Shown here in pieces: positions 8,829 to 19,098 of a stretch of 64,000 bases of DNA; the stretch's first letter is position 1, and the number at the start of each line of letters is the position of its first letter. The stretch spans positions 169,673-233,672 of the forward strand of contig NZ_KB905469.1 in the NCBI RefSeq assembly GCF_000381365.1, given 5' to 3'. The position numbers and the translations under genes were made by a program. A model generated the notes under the pieces. That model did not search any database. It saw only the letters and a list, made by a program, of their open reading frames with translations, and had not been told where the DNA came from. The stretch is from Bacteroides salyersiae WAL 10018 = DSM 18765 = JCM 12988. Its GTDB lineage: Bacteria > Bacteroidota > Bacteroidia > Bacteroidales > Bacteroidaceae.

Positions 8829-11800
8829 TTATTCAGCTACGAATTTACTAATAATCATCTTCTTTGTATCTGTAAATATCATTTTTCCATCTTTCATCGC
8901 AGAAATTGTATAGAGATAAATTCCTTCGTTAATATCGTGACTATCCCAGATGAATTCCTGTAACCCAGATTTGGAAACCGGATAAACACGGTTATCAATA
9001 ACTTTCCCAATACAATCATACACATTCAATACAAGCTCGGATATTCCTTCTGGCACTACACATTGTATCGCAGTCTGTCTAAAAAAAGGATTCGGATAGT
9101 TACCTTCAATATGGAAATTATTATTCAAAGAAACTGTATGTTCAATGCCCACTGTACCCACTTCACGACCATACACAGCAAACTCAAGAATACGTATAGT
9201 AGACCCTTTCTGTTCACCCTTATCGATCTGTAAGCGAATACGATCGGCTTTAAAAGGAGTTACTGATCGGTGAACCTTATTTATCGTATTTCCTTCCACT
9301 CCATCTATATCTATCCAATTGCCATTTTCGTATTTTTGTAAACGGAATGCCGAGGTTATATAATCAGTACTCTCAATTCCTGCATTCATAACAAACCAAT
9401 GACAGATTTCCACCGTTTTAGCAAAAGAAAATTCCAGCCAAGGAGTAGAATTGTCAGTAACACACCATTTCGTATCTAAATCGTCATCAACAGCCTTATC
9501 CGCCCCCTCATTACTACCATTTTGATGAGAAGCTTGAACTGTCTGCGGAACCAATTTCTCACCACATCTGTCTTCTGACAAATCAGTAAACACCGGCAAA
9601 GAAGTCACCTCAGATACCGGAATTACATCATCATTCACATTATCAGAAAGAGTAATTGCAAAAATATATAAATCTGTATTAGTTGCTATCATCAAGTCTG
9701 TAGCATCATAATTTATCGGAATCGCATACTTGTACATATGCATGAATCCATAAAGATCATTTTTCCCATTTTTAGTATGCCGATGAGTAGCTGTAAAAGC
9801 CACATTTTCCTTACAAAATCCTCCTTCCTCGTTATATTCGGTTTCCCATGCTCCAATTGTTTCAGCCCAATATGGAACATGAAATGAATAAGACTTCCCT
9901 CCTACGGTAAATTTAGCAATAGTTCCTTCTTTCTTACTACTCGCAGCCAACACATACATTTTCTTTGCATTTTGCATAGCCGGTAAAGCAATTGAGATTT
10001 TACTATCTCTACATAAAAAAGCATTTCTTTGTTTAGCTTCACGATTTCCAATCTTAAACTCAACACCCCCCGAAAACAAATTGTCAGAAAGCAATTCTGC
10101 AGGATAAGCATAATCAATACCAGTCGACATATCATTTCTACTATTATCATAGCTCATTACATCACGATTATAACTCAAATCCACAATACAGGATGAGGGA
10201 GGAGTTACTCCAGTTTCTTGTAAAGCCAATTTTAAAGCGAAAGTTTTCGGTTGGAATTTTCCAATATTAAAAGCCAATTTATTATTAGAAAAAGAAGCAT
10301 TCCCGACTTCTTCTTCAATACCATTAACCTCACGTGCCGACAAAATTGTACTAGGAAACGTAAGTTCTACATTATCTTGATTATTTCCTGTCAATTCATA
10401 TACACGTACTATGATCTCATCCGATTCTTCTGCTTTCTTTAGTGCTTTTATAGCTACTTTATCGGTATTTAACGAGACAAATCCAAAACTCTTCCCCAAG
10501 AGACCTGCATATTTAGGTACTTGGAAAGCTAATATAGGCTGATTAAGACGGGAAGCCTCCCATTGTGTACGTTCATCCCATTTGCCTTCATGACTATAAA
10601 AAGAATATGTAAACTTATTTAATCCCAAATCCTGATCTTTTTGATACGAATAATTTCCCGCTACAGCAGGTGTATGAATCAAAGTCAAACGCAATGTATT
10701 ATCATTTGGTTTATCCCATCCATATTTACAATCATTTAAGATAGAAACTCCATATTCGCCATCAACAGCGGTTAAATCGGCCCATTGATGTCCAGCTACT
10801 TCATATAAGTTTTCTTTATTATTTCCACGCTCAATAGCCCCTATAGACAAATCGTAAGTTGCTTTTGAATTTGCACTTTGCAATGGAAAAGCTACCTTTA
10901 ACAACTTCCCCCTACTTTTCCAATTCACTTCATTAACAAAGTCAATCCGATCACTCACTTCACTATCTGTCAAACGTATATATTGTACAAATTCAGATCC
11001 AGCTTTCGTTCGACAGATCTTTAAACTAACTCTCAACGGACCATTCTCTACTATCTCAATTTTCACATTTTCATCCACATAGGAAGGCGTATTATTTAAA
11101 GTTTCATAAACTATTTCCCATGCAGGAAAGCTATCCGACCGATCATCAAACAAAAGCATCTGTATAGGCATTCTCAACAAAAGTTTGTCCAGCTTTTTAT
11201 CTTTAATCTGCCGAACATCTCCTGTCCTTGCATTAAGAGTTACAAGATAACGATCATTTTCAAGAGTAGTTTCAGTAATTTTCAATGAAGAAGATAATTC
11301 AGAGGTCTCGTTCAAGCGTATCTCATAAGTGGCATATCCCAATGAGGCTACAGTAGCCTTAAATATAAAAGAAAGTTTGCCCGTAGTACTATCATATCCC
11401 GTTATTTGAGACAAAACTTCTTCACCCGCCCCATCTAATATACGTATTTCGGAAGGCTCAGAAGCTACAGTAATCGATGCTTCAACCACATCGGTCCGTT
11501 GCACAGAAAGAGGATTGTAAACTACCAAAGGAACGCCTTGTACTTGTGTATCCATCTGACGCACTAATGCCCCAATGGTACCAGTAAGCGTGTTGGCTAA
11601 AGTCTGATTCACTAGCACTTCGTCATTGTAAGAAATTGTATAAGCACTCGGGATAGAAGTTCCGGTCAAGTCATCATGGAACTGATGCCACAACAAACGT
11701 ATCCAGGATTCAGTCAGAATATCCGACGGATATTCTGCGCCTCCCACCCATGCAGCAGCAACCGATGCTTTTTCAGTAGCATCAGCCAACAGTTCGTTTT

Positions 11801-12788
11801 TACGATTCCAGTATTTCATAATGGTCTGAGAAGTATAACATCCAGTACCATGCGTTTTCATTGGTAATTCATTGTCCCAAACCACATACTTTTCATTACG
11901 GTTTTCATCTAAGTATTGAAAGATAGCGTCCGGAGTCCATAAATCGACTTTTACCGGTCCGTCTGAATTTATACTCTGCTGTAACCAATAAGGAGTACGT
12001 TCACCTTCTTCACTTTCAGTATCTTTCAATCCGCCTCCTCTATCCCCCATCGGACCAACATATCTAAATACCGATGCCAAGCCATATTTCTGATAATTTT
12101 CCTCTGCAAGTCGATTCATATCTTCATCCTTAGACATATCTTTATTATATTGTTTATGTGCATCATAGGCCTCCCCTTTAAAGATAGCATACACTTCAGA
12201 ACCATCTACGCCTTTCCAAATACCAAACGGTGGCAATGATTTATAATCATAAGCCGATCCCCAAGAAAGTTTCTGTGTATGAAATCCCGTTATTCCACAA
12301 TGCTTTCCTAAAGTAGGCAGAGAGTATGGAAAACCAAAACAGTCAGGAAGCATAATGTCAGTTCCTCCTTTTCTCCCGAATTCTTTTTTATAATAAGATT
12401 GTCCGTACAGGAAATTTCTGATAACAGATTCGGCAGAAGGCACCATTACATCACTTGCATTGATACTTCCTCCACTAATATGCCAACGCCCTTCAGTAAT
12501 ATACTTCTTCACTTTTTCGTATTCCTCCGGATAATATTCTTTCATCCACATATAATGGATAGCCGCCTCAAAATTAAAATGAAAGTCCGGATATTTCTCA
12601 AACAAAGGAAAATTCTGAGTCATCGTATTCGGAATATATTCTTCAAGAGTGGTCCGGGCTGTCCAATTCCACTGAGTATCCAAATGAGACGTAGAAATAA
12701 AAATACATTTCTTCTCATCAGCCTGTCCCCAAATAGTTGCGCTCATACATAAGGCCAACAACGTTACTGATAGATTTTGTTTAATCAT
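8829..12788 (-). CDS. GH38 alpha-mannosidase with a discoidin domain and a T9SS-type C-terminal domain
   Basis: 1319 residues. A signal peptide (about 1-22) precedes a GH38 catalytic region. The metal-binding HLD motif is at His35 and Asp37, in SHLDTQWNW, and the likely nucleophile is Asp149 in LPDCFGFP. The usual GH38 C-terminal beta domains follow. Residues about 1085-1210 form an F5/8 type C (discoidin, CBM32-like) module. The last 90 residues begin with NYPNPF and read like a type IX secretion type A sorting domain. GH38 enzymes are retaining exo-acting alpha-mannosidases. With GH76 and GH125 nearby, a role in trimming alpha-mannan or N-glycan mannose is likely (inference). It diverges from the GH2 gene and is followed by HTCS 1. 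Confidence 0.92.
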   Translation of the reverse strand: MIKQNLSVTLLALCMSATIWGQADEKKCIFISTSHLDTQWNWTARTTLEEYIPNTMTQNFPLFEKYPDFHFNFEAAIHYMWMKEYYPEEYEKVKKYITEGRWHISGGSINASDVMVPSAESVIRNFLYGQSYYKKEFGRKGGTDIMLPDCFGFPYSLPTLGKHCGITGFHTQKLSWGSAYDYKSLPPFGIWKGVDGSEVYAIFKGEAYDAHKQYNKDMSKDEDMNRLAEENYQKYGLASVFRYVGPMGDRGGGLKDTESEEGERTPYWLQQSINSDGPVKVDLWTPDAIFQYLDENRNEKYVVWDNELPMKTHGTGCYTSQTIMKYWNRKNELLADATEKASVAAAWVGGAEYPSDILTESWIRLLWHQFHDDLTGTSIPSAYTISYNDEVLVNQTLANTLTGTIGALVRQMDTQVQGVPLVVYNPLSVQRTDVVEASITVASEPSEIRILDGAGEEVLSQITGYDSTTGKLSFIFKATVASLGYATYEIRLNETSELSSSLKITETTLENDRYLVTLNARTGDVRQIKDKKLDKLLLRMPIQMLLFDDRSDSFPAWEIVYETLNNTPSYVDENVKIEIVENGPLRVSLKICRTKAGSEFVQYIRLTDSEVSDRIDFVNEVNWKSRGKLLKVAFPLQSANSKATYDLSIGAIERGNNKENLYEVAGHQWADLTAVDGEYGVSILNDCKYGWDKPNDNTLRLTLIHTPAVAGNYSYQKDQDLGLNKFTYSFYSHEGKWDERTQWEASRLNQPILAFQVPKYAGLLGKSFGFVSLNTDKVAIKALKKAEESDEIIVRVYELTGNNQDNVELTFPSTILSAREVNGIEEEVGNASFSNNKLAFNIGKFQPKTFALKLALQETGVTPPSSCIVDLSYNRDVMSYDNSRNDMSTGIDYAYPAELLSDNLFSGGVEFKIGNREAKQRNAFLCRDSKISIALPAMQNAKKMYVLAASSKKEGTIAKFTVGGKSYSFHVPYWAETIGAWETEYNEEGGFCKENVAFTATHRHTKNGKNDLYGFMHMYKYAIPINYDATDLMIATNTDLYIFAITLSDNVNDDVIPVSEVTSLPVFTDLSEDRCGEKLVPQTVQASHQNGSNEGADKAVDDDLDTKWCVTDNSTPWLEFSFAKTVEICHWFVMNAGIESTDYITSAFRLQKYENGNWIDIDGVEGNTINKVHRSVTPFKADRIRLQIDKGEQKGSTIRILEFAVYGREVGTVGIEHTVSLNNNFHIEGNYPNPFFRQTAIQCVVPEGISELVLNVYDCIGKVIDNRVYPVSKSGLQEFIWDSHDINEGIYLYTISAMKDGKMIFTDTKKMIISKFVAE

Positions 12789-12825
12789 GATATCTTAATT
12801 ATTTGTTAATCGTGATACTTTGTTG

Positions 12826-12833
12826 TAAAAATA
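12826..12833 (-). promoter_or_regulatory. Probable -7 box of the GH38 gene
   Basis: Minus-strand TATTTTTA, one base off TAnnTTTG, sits 37 bases upstream of the GH38 ATG. This is nearly the same place as the -7 box of the GLUG-protein gene. Confidence 0.45.
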
Positions 12834-12858
12834 GTACATACCATAATACCATACAACT

Positions 12859-12883
12859 AAATGAGTGAATCAAATACTCATTT
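12859..12883. repeat. Inverted repeat between the GH38 and GH2 genes
   Basis: An 8-base perfect inverted repeat, AAATGAGT and ACTCATTT, with a 9-base spacer lies in the divergent intergenic region. It could be an operator half-site pair. Confidence 0.35.
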
Positions 12884-12889
12884 GGCATA

Positions 12890-12904
12890 TTATGTCCCTT
12901 TTTA
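12890..12904. promoter_or_regulatory. Putative operator, copy 2 of the shared 15-base motif
   Basis: Identical to 2684-2698. It lies 102 bases upstream of the GH38 ATG and 57 bases from its -7 box, and also 66 bases upstream of the divergent GH2 ATG, so it could serve both genes. Confidence 0.45.
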
Positions 12905-12940
12905 AAACACACTACCAGTCATAGGCATCGTTATTTTAGC

Positions 12941-12948
12941 TATTTTTG
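12941..12948 (+). promoter_or_regulatory. Possible -7 box of the GH2 gene
   Basis: TATTTTTG matches TAnnTTTG and lies 22 bases before the ATG at 12971. No clear -33 box is visible, as is usual for activator-dependent promoters. Confidence 0.5.
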
Positions 12949-12970
12949 TAATATTATTAATCATACCTAT

Positions 12971-15900
12971 ATGCACATGAAAATACAAATTTATTCCCTC
13001 GTTTTAACATTCGTATTATTACTTATTCCACATACAGGAACAGTAAATACCAAACTACCGATCACATTAGAAGCAGCCAATGCTCAATTAAAAGGAAATG
13101 GTCCTACCATATCAGAACATGAGAATGGAAAAATAGTAGAAAACATTACATTCGGTTCCTCACTCGAATATACAGAAATCGAAATAGAAAAGGCCGGAAC
13201 CTATAAATTTGACATCAAATACCTGACAGGAGACACCAACCGCCCAATGTCAATAACTGTAAATAACTACGACCCTGTCATCGTCCAATTTCCACAAACA
13301 ACCGCTTCGTGGGGAAATCCGGCTGATGCCAATACCGCAACAACCTACCTGCACTTTGATACCGGTAAAAACAACATCAAAATCACTCCGTTAAAAAACT
13401 ACGGACCAAACTTGGTGCGGTTCATCATCAGCAAATCCGATAAGTACATCGATGAAAATGTATATCCCTACGATTTCACAGATGATGCGACAATAAGTTC
13501 GTCCGATGATAATGAAACACTCGAGAATCTAACAGATAATAATTACAATACCTTATATAATGTACCCGAAAAAACATCTGCAACAATTACAATCGATTGT
13601 AAACAACCTGTTTTATTAACAGGATATCTATTATCCGCAGGAAAAACGAGTACCGAAGACGTAGGTAAATGGATATTGGAATATTCGGCAGATGCACTAA
13701 ACTGGAAAATGGTAATCCCCTCTTCTTCCAAATCGCACGAATATTCTACTATTTTTCAGATAGACCGGAACACTTCGAACGCCGTTACGGAGACTGCACG
13801 TTATTATCGCTTGAAAGCAACCGGACACCCAAGTGTCAGCGTTGCCGAACTACAACTGTTCGGAATTCCCTTCACTGAATCCGGAGAAGCATTCGTTGAA
13901 GACATGATGGCCGGAATTCCTGTAGAAGAACACACCAGTGCAACACCGGAAGGTGAAAACGGACATAGCTTTCTCAACTTATTCGACCGCAAATTATCTA
14001 CCAAATATTATGGAAAGTCCGCCAATACCTTCTTTGTCATAACCGAACCCGCACAGCCCCAAGCATTACAATATTACACATTAACTTCCTGTGAAGATGC
14101 AATAGACAGAGATCTGAAATCCTGGAATATAGAAGGATACAACGGGTATACTTGGGAAACGATCGATGAAAGACACGATTTCCTGTTTCCCTGCCGATTA
14201 GCAACTATGAAGTTCAAAGTAAACAGCACAAAAGGATATCAAGCTTTCCGCCTAAGAATGCAAGAAACAAATGGCAGTTCCAACTTCCAGTTATTGCAAT
14301 GGCAACTGTTCGGTAAGAATGCTTCTATCAACCAAAAGCCTCAGACTCAATGGAGGAAAAAGAAATCGCCCATAACAACTCCGTGGTATGATACTATCGA
14401 TCCGGAAAATGTATTAGGAGAATACCCTCGCCCGCAAATGGTACGTGATAACTGGCTCAATTTGAATGGAATTTGGGATTTTAAAGAAAGTATCGGCATG
14501 GGAAGATACCGTTCTGCCCAACTTTTCGACAAGAAAGTTTTAGTTCCATTTCCTATTGAATCAGCATTATCCGGCTTAATGCTAACTGACCATGAAGAAC
14601 GCCCTTACAAAACTTATCTATACAACCGGACATTCACCATTCCTTCCGAAATGAAAGGTAAAAACATTCTTCTCCATTTCGGTGCAGTGGACTGGAAATG
14701 TGAAGTTTATGTGAACGGAAAACAAGTAGGCACCCATACAGGAGGATATGACCCGTTCAGCTTTGATATAACCTCAGCTCTAAAAGAAGAAGGAGAGCAA
14801 GAATTACAAGTCCAGTTCATGGATCCTACTGATGCCGGAGGACAACCCGTTGGAAAACAAAAAATTCAGAATGGCGGTATCTTCTATACCCCTTCATCGG
14901 GAATCTGGCAGACTGTATGGATGGAGGGAGTAAATAATAGTCATATCAGTGAATTAAGTATTATTCCCGATGTGGACAATAGTCTGGTCAAAATAAAAAT
15001 AAACGGAAACAATGCACTTTCATGTCAAGCCATCATACGCATTTATGATAAAGGTTCTTTAGTCACAGAGAAAATCGGCAAAGTATTTCAAACCATCGAA
15101 TTGCCGATTGCACAACCTAAATTATGGAGTCCCGATTCTCCTTTCCTTTACGATGTAGAAATAGAATTACGTTCCAACAATCAAACCGTAGATAAAGTAA
15201 AAAGCTACTTCGGTATGCGAAAAATATCAATGGGAAGTGAAAACGGAAAAGCCTGTTTCATGCTCAACAACAAACCGATTTTTCAATTCGGTCCTCTGGA
15301 CCAAGGCTTCTGGCCCGATGGTTTATATACCGCGCCAAGCGATGATGCATTGATTTTCGACATTGAACAGACCAAAGCATTAGGCTTTAACATGTCACGC
15401 AAACATATCAAAGTAGAACCGGCACGTTGGTATTATCATTGTGACCGACTGGGGTTATTGGTATGGCAAGACATGGTAAATGCCGGTTCGGATCAAAACT
15501 TATTGGGTGATGACGAATGGGTAAAAAAGAATTTCCTGAGTGAATGCGATCACATTGTCAGCAACCTGAAAAATCACCCGTGTATCGTCACCTGGATTGC
15601 CTTTAATGAAGGATTCGGACAGTATGCGGATAATAGTAACCATACCCGCAATGCCTATAACCGGATCAAAGCTTTAGATGATACCCGTATCGTCAGTTCT
15701 GCCAGTGGTTGGGTGATTTTTGATAACGTAGGACAAGTAGCCGATATGCACAGTTATCCCCGCCCTGGTATGCTTCCCAATCCTACTTCCAACCGGATAT
15801 CTGTATGTGGAGAATATGGTGGAATCACTTATGTTATAAAAGACCATGTCTGGAAAAACAGTGATATGGTATATGTATCGGTAAATAGCGGTGAAGAATT

Positions 15901-16852
15901 GAAAGATCTGTTCAATAGCTATACAGATTTGCTGAAGCCTTTGCAAGCCGATGGATTGGGAGGTGCCGTATACACACAGCTCACCGATTTGGAAGGAGAA
16001 GTCAATGGCCTGATAACCTATGACCGGAAAGTCGTAAAAGTAAATGAACAACAGAAAGAAGAAATCAAAAAAGAGATTTCACACACAATCAAGTCTTCTG
16101 CCATCGAGCTGGTCCCTACAGCATTAAGAGCTAAAAAAGTTCAATGGAAATACACTAACAACACACCAGCCGAGGATTGGAATACTATAACTTTCAATGA
16201 TACTTCGTGGAATACCGGAGTTAGTGGTTTCGGTGATGGAGGCGCACCTAACACCACTTATGACAATAAATCCACAGTAAATACAGAATGGAAAAGCAAC
16301 CATATCTATTTAAGAAAGAAATTCAACGTAGCAGAAAAAGACGAGAAACTCCGTAACAATCTACGCCTGACGCTTTATCACGATGACGACTGTGAAGTTT
16401 ATATCAACGGAGTATTGGCTTTCAGTACAACCGGATACACCAGTAATTACACAACAGTAGATGTCAGTAAGGAAGCCAAAGCAACTTTAAAAGCCGGAGA
16501 AAATTTAATTGCTGTAAAATGCACTCAATTCTCGGGTGGCCAATACATCGATGCAGGATTGATCCTGGAGTATCCCGTAAATGAAGACGATGGCGGCACC
16601 GGGCTTCTTGCACCCTCTGCCTCCGTAAACGACCTTTATCTGTCTCCAAACCCAACTAAAGGTTATTGTTCAATAGAGGGTACCAATTCGGAACTGATAA
16701 ATGAAGTAAGAATCTTCAGTCTATCCGGAAAAACAGAAAAAACATTCTCCAACAAGGTATTTAACATAGACGACATGGATAAAGGCATTTACCTGATACA
16801 AGCCTATACAAAAGCCGGACAATCGTATTCATTAAAACTAATTAAAGAATAA
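12971..16852 (+). CDS. Multidomain GH2-family beta-glycosidase with carbohydrate-binding modules and a T9SS-type C-terminal domain
   Basis: 1293 residues with an N-terminal signal peptide (about 1-25; the next Met at residue 3 is an equally good start). In order: a CBM6/35-like beta-sandwich (about 30-150); two discoidin-like modules (about 160-300 and 310-450); the GH2 sugar-binding, Ig-like and TIM-barrel domains (about 480-1030); a further jelly-roll module (about 1050-1200); and a C-terminal SPNPTKG-type sorting domain (about 1220-1293). The expected catalytic pair is present: acid/base Glu880 in AFNEGFG and nucleophile Glu948 in CGEYGG. GH2 covers beta-galactosidases, beta-mannosidases, beta-glucuronidases and others; the substrate is not decidable here. 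The esterase gene follows after 23 bases in the same orientation. Confidence 0.9.
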   Translation: MHMKIQIYSLVLTFVLLLIPHTGTVNTKLPITLEAANAQLKGNGPTISEHENGKIVENITFGSSLEYTEIEIEKAGTYKFDIKYLTGDTNRPMSITVNNYDPVIVQFPQTTASWGNPADANTATTYLHFDTGKNNIKITPLKNYGPNLVRFIISKSDKYIDENVYPYDFTDDATISSSDDNETLENLTDNNYNTLYNVPEKTSATITIDCKQPVLLTGYLLSAGKTSTEDVGKWILEYSADALNWKMVIPSSSKSHEYSTIFQIDRNTSNAVTETARYYRLKATGHPSVSVAELQLFGIPFTESGEAFVEDMMAGIPVEEHTSATPEGENGHSFLNLFDRKLSTKYYGKSANTFFVITEPAQPQALQYYTLTSCEDAIDRDLKSWNIEGYNGYTWETIDERHDFLFPCRLATMKFKVNSTKGYQAFRLRMQETNGSSNFQLLQWQLFGKNASINQKPQTQWRKKKSPITTPWYDTIDPENVLGEYPRPQMVRDNWLNLNGIWDFKESIGMGRYRSAQLFDKKVLVPFPIESALSGLMLTDHEERPYKTYLYNRTFTIPSEMKGKNILLHFGAVDWKCEVYVNGKQVGTHTGGYDPFSFDITSALKEEGEQELQVQFMDPTDAGGQPVGKQKIQNGGIFYTPSSGIWQTVWMEGVNNSHISELSIIPDVDNSLVKIKINGNNALSCQAIIRIYDKGSLVTEKIGKVFQTIELPIAQPKLWSPDSPFLYDVEIELRSNNQTVDKVKSYFGMRKISMGSENGKACFMLNNKPIFQFGPLDQGFWPDGLYTAPSDDALIFDIEQTKALGFNMSRKHIKVEPARWYYHCDRLGLLVWQDMVNAGSDQNLLGDDEWVKKNFLSECDHIVSNLKNHPCIVTWIAFNEGFGQYADNSNHTRNAYNRIKALDDTRIVSSASGWVIFDNVGQVADMHSYPRPGMLPNPTSNRISVCGEYGGITYVIKDHVWKNSDMVYVSVNSGEELKDLFNSYTDLLKPLQADGLGGAVYTQLTDLEGEVNGLITYDRKVVKVNEQQKEEIKKEISHTIKSSAIELVPTALRAKKVQWKYTNNTPAEDWNTITFNDTSWNTGVSGFGDGGAPNTTYDNKSTVNTEWKSNHIYLRKKFNVAEKDEKLRNNLRLTLYHDDDCEVYINGVLAFSTTGYTSNYTTVDVSKEAKATLKAGENLIAVKCTQFSGGQYIDAGLILEYPVNEDDGGTGLLAPSASVNDLYLSPNPTKGYCSIEGTNSELINEVRIFSLSGKTEKTFSNKVFNIDDMDKGIYLIQAYTKAGQSYSLKLIKE

Positions 16853-16875
16853 TACCCACATCTCTATATAAGAAC

Positions 16876-18873
16876 ATGAAAATAACAAAAAAAATAGCAG
16901 TATTCGCCATTCTGGCGGCATCTTTTTGTTGGAGTATGAATGCAAAACCCGTATTACCGGCAATATTTTCCGATAACATGGTCTTACAGCAACAAACTCA
17001 GATCCCGATATGGGGGCAGGCAGGCAAAAGAAAAGAGGTAAAGCTCACCGCTTCATGGGATGGAAAAACCTATATCGCCCCTACCGACTCCGAAGGAAAT
17101 TGGAAAATCGAAATTCAAACACCAAATGCAGGAGGTCCCTATGATATCAGCATTTCAGATGGTAAAGAGATCAAGCTATCCAATGTTATGATTGGAGAAG
17201 TATGGATATGCTCCGGGCAATCCAATATGGAAATGCCTATTAAAGGATGGGGAAAAGTAATGAATTTCCAACAAGAAATCAATCAGGCCAATCATCCTGA
17301 TATCCGTTTATACCAAGTGAAAAAGACCATTAGTCCTATCCCTCTTACAAAAGGAGAAAGCACAATGGGAGGATGGCAAAACTGTTCATCACAAACCGTA
17401 GAAAATTTCTCGGCAGTAGCCTATTTCTTTGCCCGTGAATTAAATCAAAAATTAAACGTACCAATAGGAGTTATTGATGTGACCTGGGGAGGAACTCCAG
17501 CCGAAAGTTGGACGAGCGGTAAAACACTGGATACCATGTGGGAATTTCACGAACAAATAGCGCTTACCCGAAAAGCAGAAGACAATATGCCGGAAGCCAT
17601 AGCCATATACAATCGGATGATGAACGAATGGGAAGCACAAGTCAGACAAAAAGACCCGGGATACAACAATGAACACCCCTTATGGGCGGAAGTTGATTAC
17701 GACACTTCTTCCTGGGGGACCATACAAATTCCAGGATATATAGAAGAACAAATCAATCCCGGTTTTGAAGGATTCATCTGGTTACGTCGCGAAATAGACC
17801 TACCGGATGAATGGTTAAAGCAAGATTTGAAAGTAGAACTGAACCAAATTGATGACGATGACATAACCTTTTTCAATGGCCATGAAATAGGTCGTACGTA
17901 TGGCATAGGTACTGCACGTCACTATGCAATTCCACGTAATCTATTGAAAAAGGGAAAAAACATATTAACCATTCGCTTAGGAGATACCGGAGGAAACAGT
18001 GGAATTCCGGGAGATCCCTCCATGCTTTATGTCACAAACGGTAAAGGAAGAATATCTTTGGCAGGAGAATGGCAACAGCAAATCAGTATTTTCAATAAAA
18101 ACGAAGTACCACAACAACCTCTGTCATTCCAGACATGCCAGTTCTACCCGACAGTACTATACAACGGAATGTTACATCCGCTTATCCCATTCGGAATGAA
18201 AGGCGTTATTTGGTATCAAGGAGAAGCCAATGCAGACCGTGCCTACCAATACCGCGACTTGTTTCCTTTAATGATTCGTGACTGGCGTACTAAATGGAAC
18301 AAAGACTTTCCTTTCTATTTCGTACAATTGGCTAACTTCATGCAACGTTCAGAAAAGCCGGAAGAATCGGCTTGGGCCGAATTACGTGAAGCTCAAACCA
18401 GAACTTTAAGCCTGGAAAACACAGGCATGGCTGTTACAATCGACATAGGTGATGCCAATGACATTCACCCCAAAAACAAACAGGAAGTAGGACGTCGGCT
18501 TTCATTAATAGCCCTTAACCAAACCTATGGAAAAAATATTAACTATTCCGGACCTATTTATAGTCACATGCAGTTAAGAAACAACGAAATAGAAATATTT
18601 TTCAAACACACTAACGGTTCATTGATTGCTCAAGGAGGCGAATTAAAAGGATTTACGATCGCCGGAGCAGACCATATATTCTACCCGGCCGAAGCAAAAA
18701 TAATCGGTGATAAGGTCATTGTCTCTTCCCCAAAAATCACTTTCCCAATAGCTGTACGCTATGGTTGGGCCAATAATCCGGAATGTACTTTATACAATAA
18801 AGCGGGACTTCCCGCCTCTCCTTTCCGCACAGACGACTGGCCGGGAATAACCCAATCTTCCTCTAATCAATAA
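16876..18873 (+). CDS. Sialate O-acetylesterase-like SGNH esterase
   Basis: 665 residues with a signal peptide (about 1-23). The N-terminus has the FSDNMVLQQ signature typical of Bacteroides SIAE-like enzymes. The SGNH blocks are visible: nucleophile Ser113 in CSGQSNMEM, GVIWYQGEAN (block III), and Asp529/His531 in NDIHPKNKQE. A jelly-roll segment resembling the GH2 sugar-binding domain is inserted at about 270-400, as is common in this group. Family members remove O-acetyl groups from sialic acids or from other glycans such as plant and microbial polysaccharides. It forms a two-gene unit with GH2 and ends at a strong terminator, so removal of acetyl decorations before or during GH2 action is a reasonable inference. 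Confidence 0.88.
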   Translation: MKITKKIAVFAILAASFCWSMNAKPVLPAIFSDNMVLQQQTQIPIWGQAGKRKEVKLTASWDGKTYIAPTDSEGNWKIEIQTPNAGGPYDISISDGKEIKLSNVMIGEVWICSGQSNMEMPIKGWGKVMNFQQEINQANHPDIRLYQVKKTISPIPLTKGESTMGGWQNCSSQTVENFSAVAYFFARELNQKLNVPIGVIDVTWGGTPAESWTSGKTLDTMWEFHEQIALTRKAEDNMPEAIAIYNRMMNEWEAQVRQKDPGYNNEHPLWAEVDYDTSSWGTIQIPGYIEEQINPGFEGFIWLRREIDLPDEWLKQDLKVELNQIDDDDITFFNGHEIGRTYGIGTARHYAIPRNLLKKGKNILTIRLGDTGGNSGIPGDPSMLYVTNGKGRISLAGEWQQQISIFNKNEVPQQPLSFQTCQFYPTVLYNGMLHPLIPFGMKGVIWYQGEANADRAYQYRDLFPLMIRDWRTKWNKDFPFYFVQLANFMQRSEKPEESAWAELREAQTRTLSLENTGMAVTIDIGDANDIHPKNKQEVGRRLSLIALNQTYGKNINYSGPIYSHMQLRNNEIEIFFKHTNGSLIAQGGELKGFTIAGADHIFYPAEAKIIGDKVIVSSPKITFPIAVRYGWANNPECTLYNKAGLPASPFRTDDWPGITQSSSNQ

Positions 18874-18899
18874 AATCAAAAGATTTATTGAATACACAT

Positions 18900-18946
18900 A
18901 AAAGAACTACGGCCCGAATTCAAAGAATTCGGGCCGTAGTTCTTTT
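18900..18946. terminator. Bidirectional terminator between convergent esterase and GH3 genes
   Basis: A perfect 22-base-pair stem with a 3-base loop. It ends in T-runs when read on either strand. Confidence 0.9.
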
Positions 18947-19098
18947 ATTAACTTCTTATCAACTCTCATACCACTATCTTCACAGAGCAGAAAGTACGTC
19001 TTCGATCGAAAAAGATACAAAATAGCATGTGGCGATCCTAATAACTTCCAGTTACGACAGAACCAGCCACATATTAAAATTCATTATTCAAACTATTA

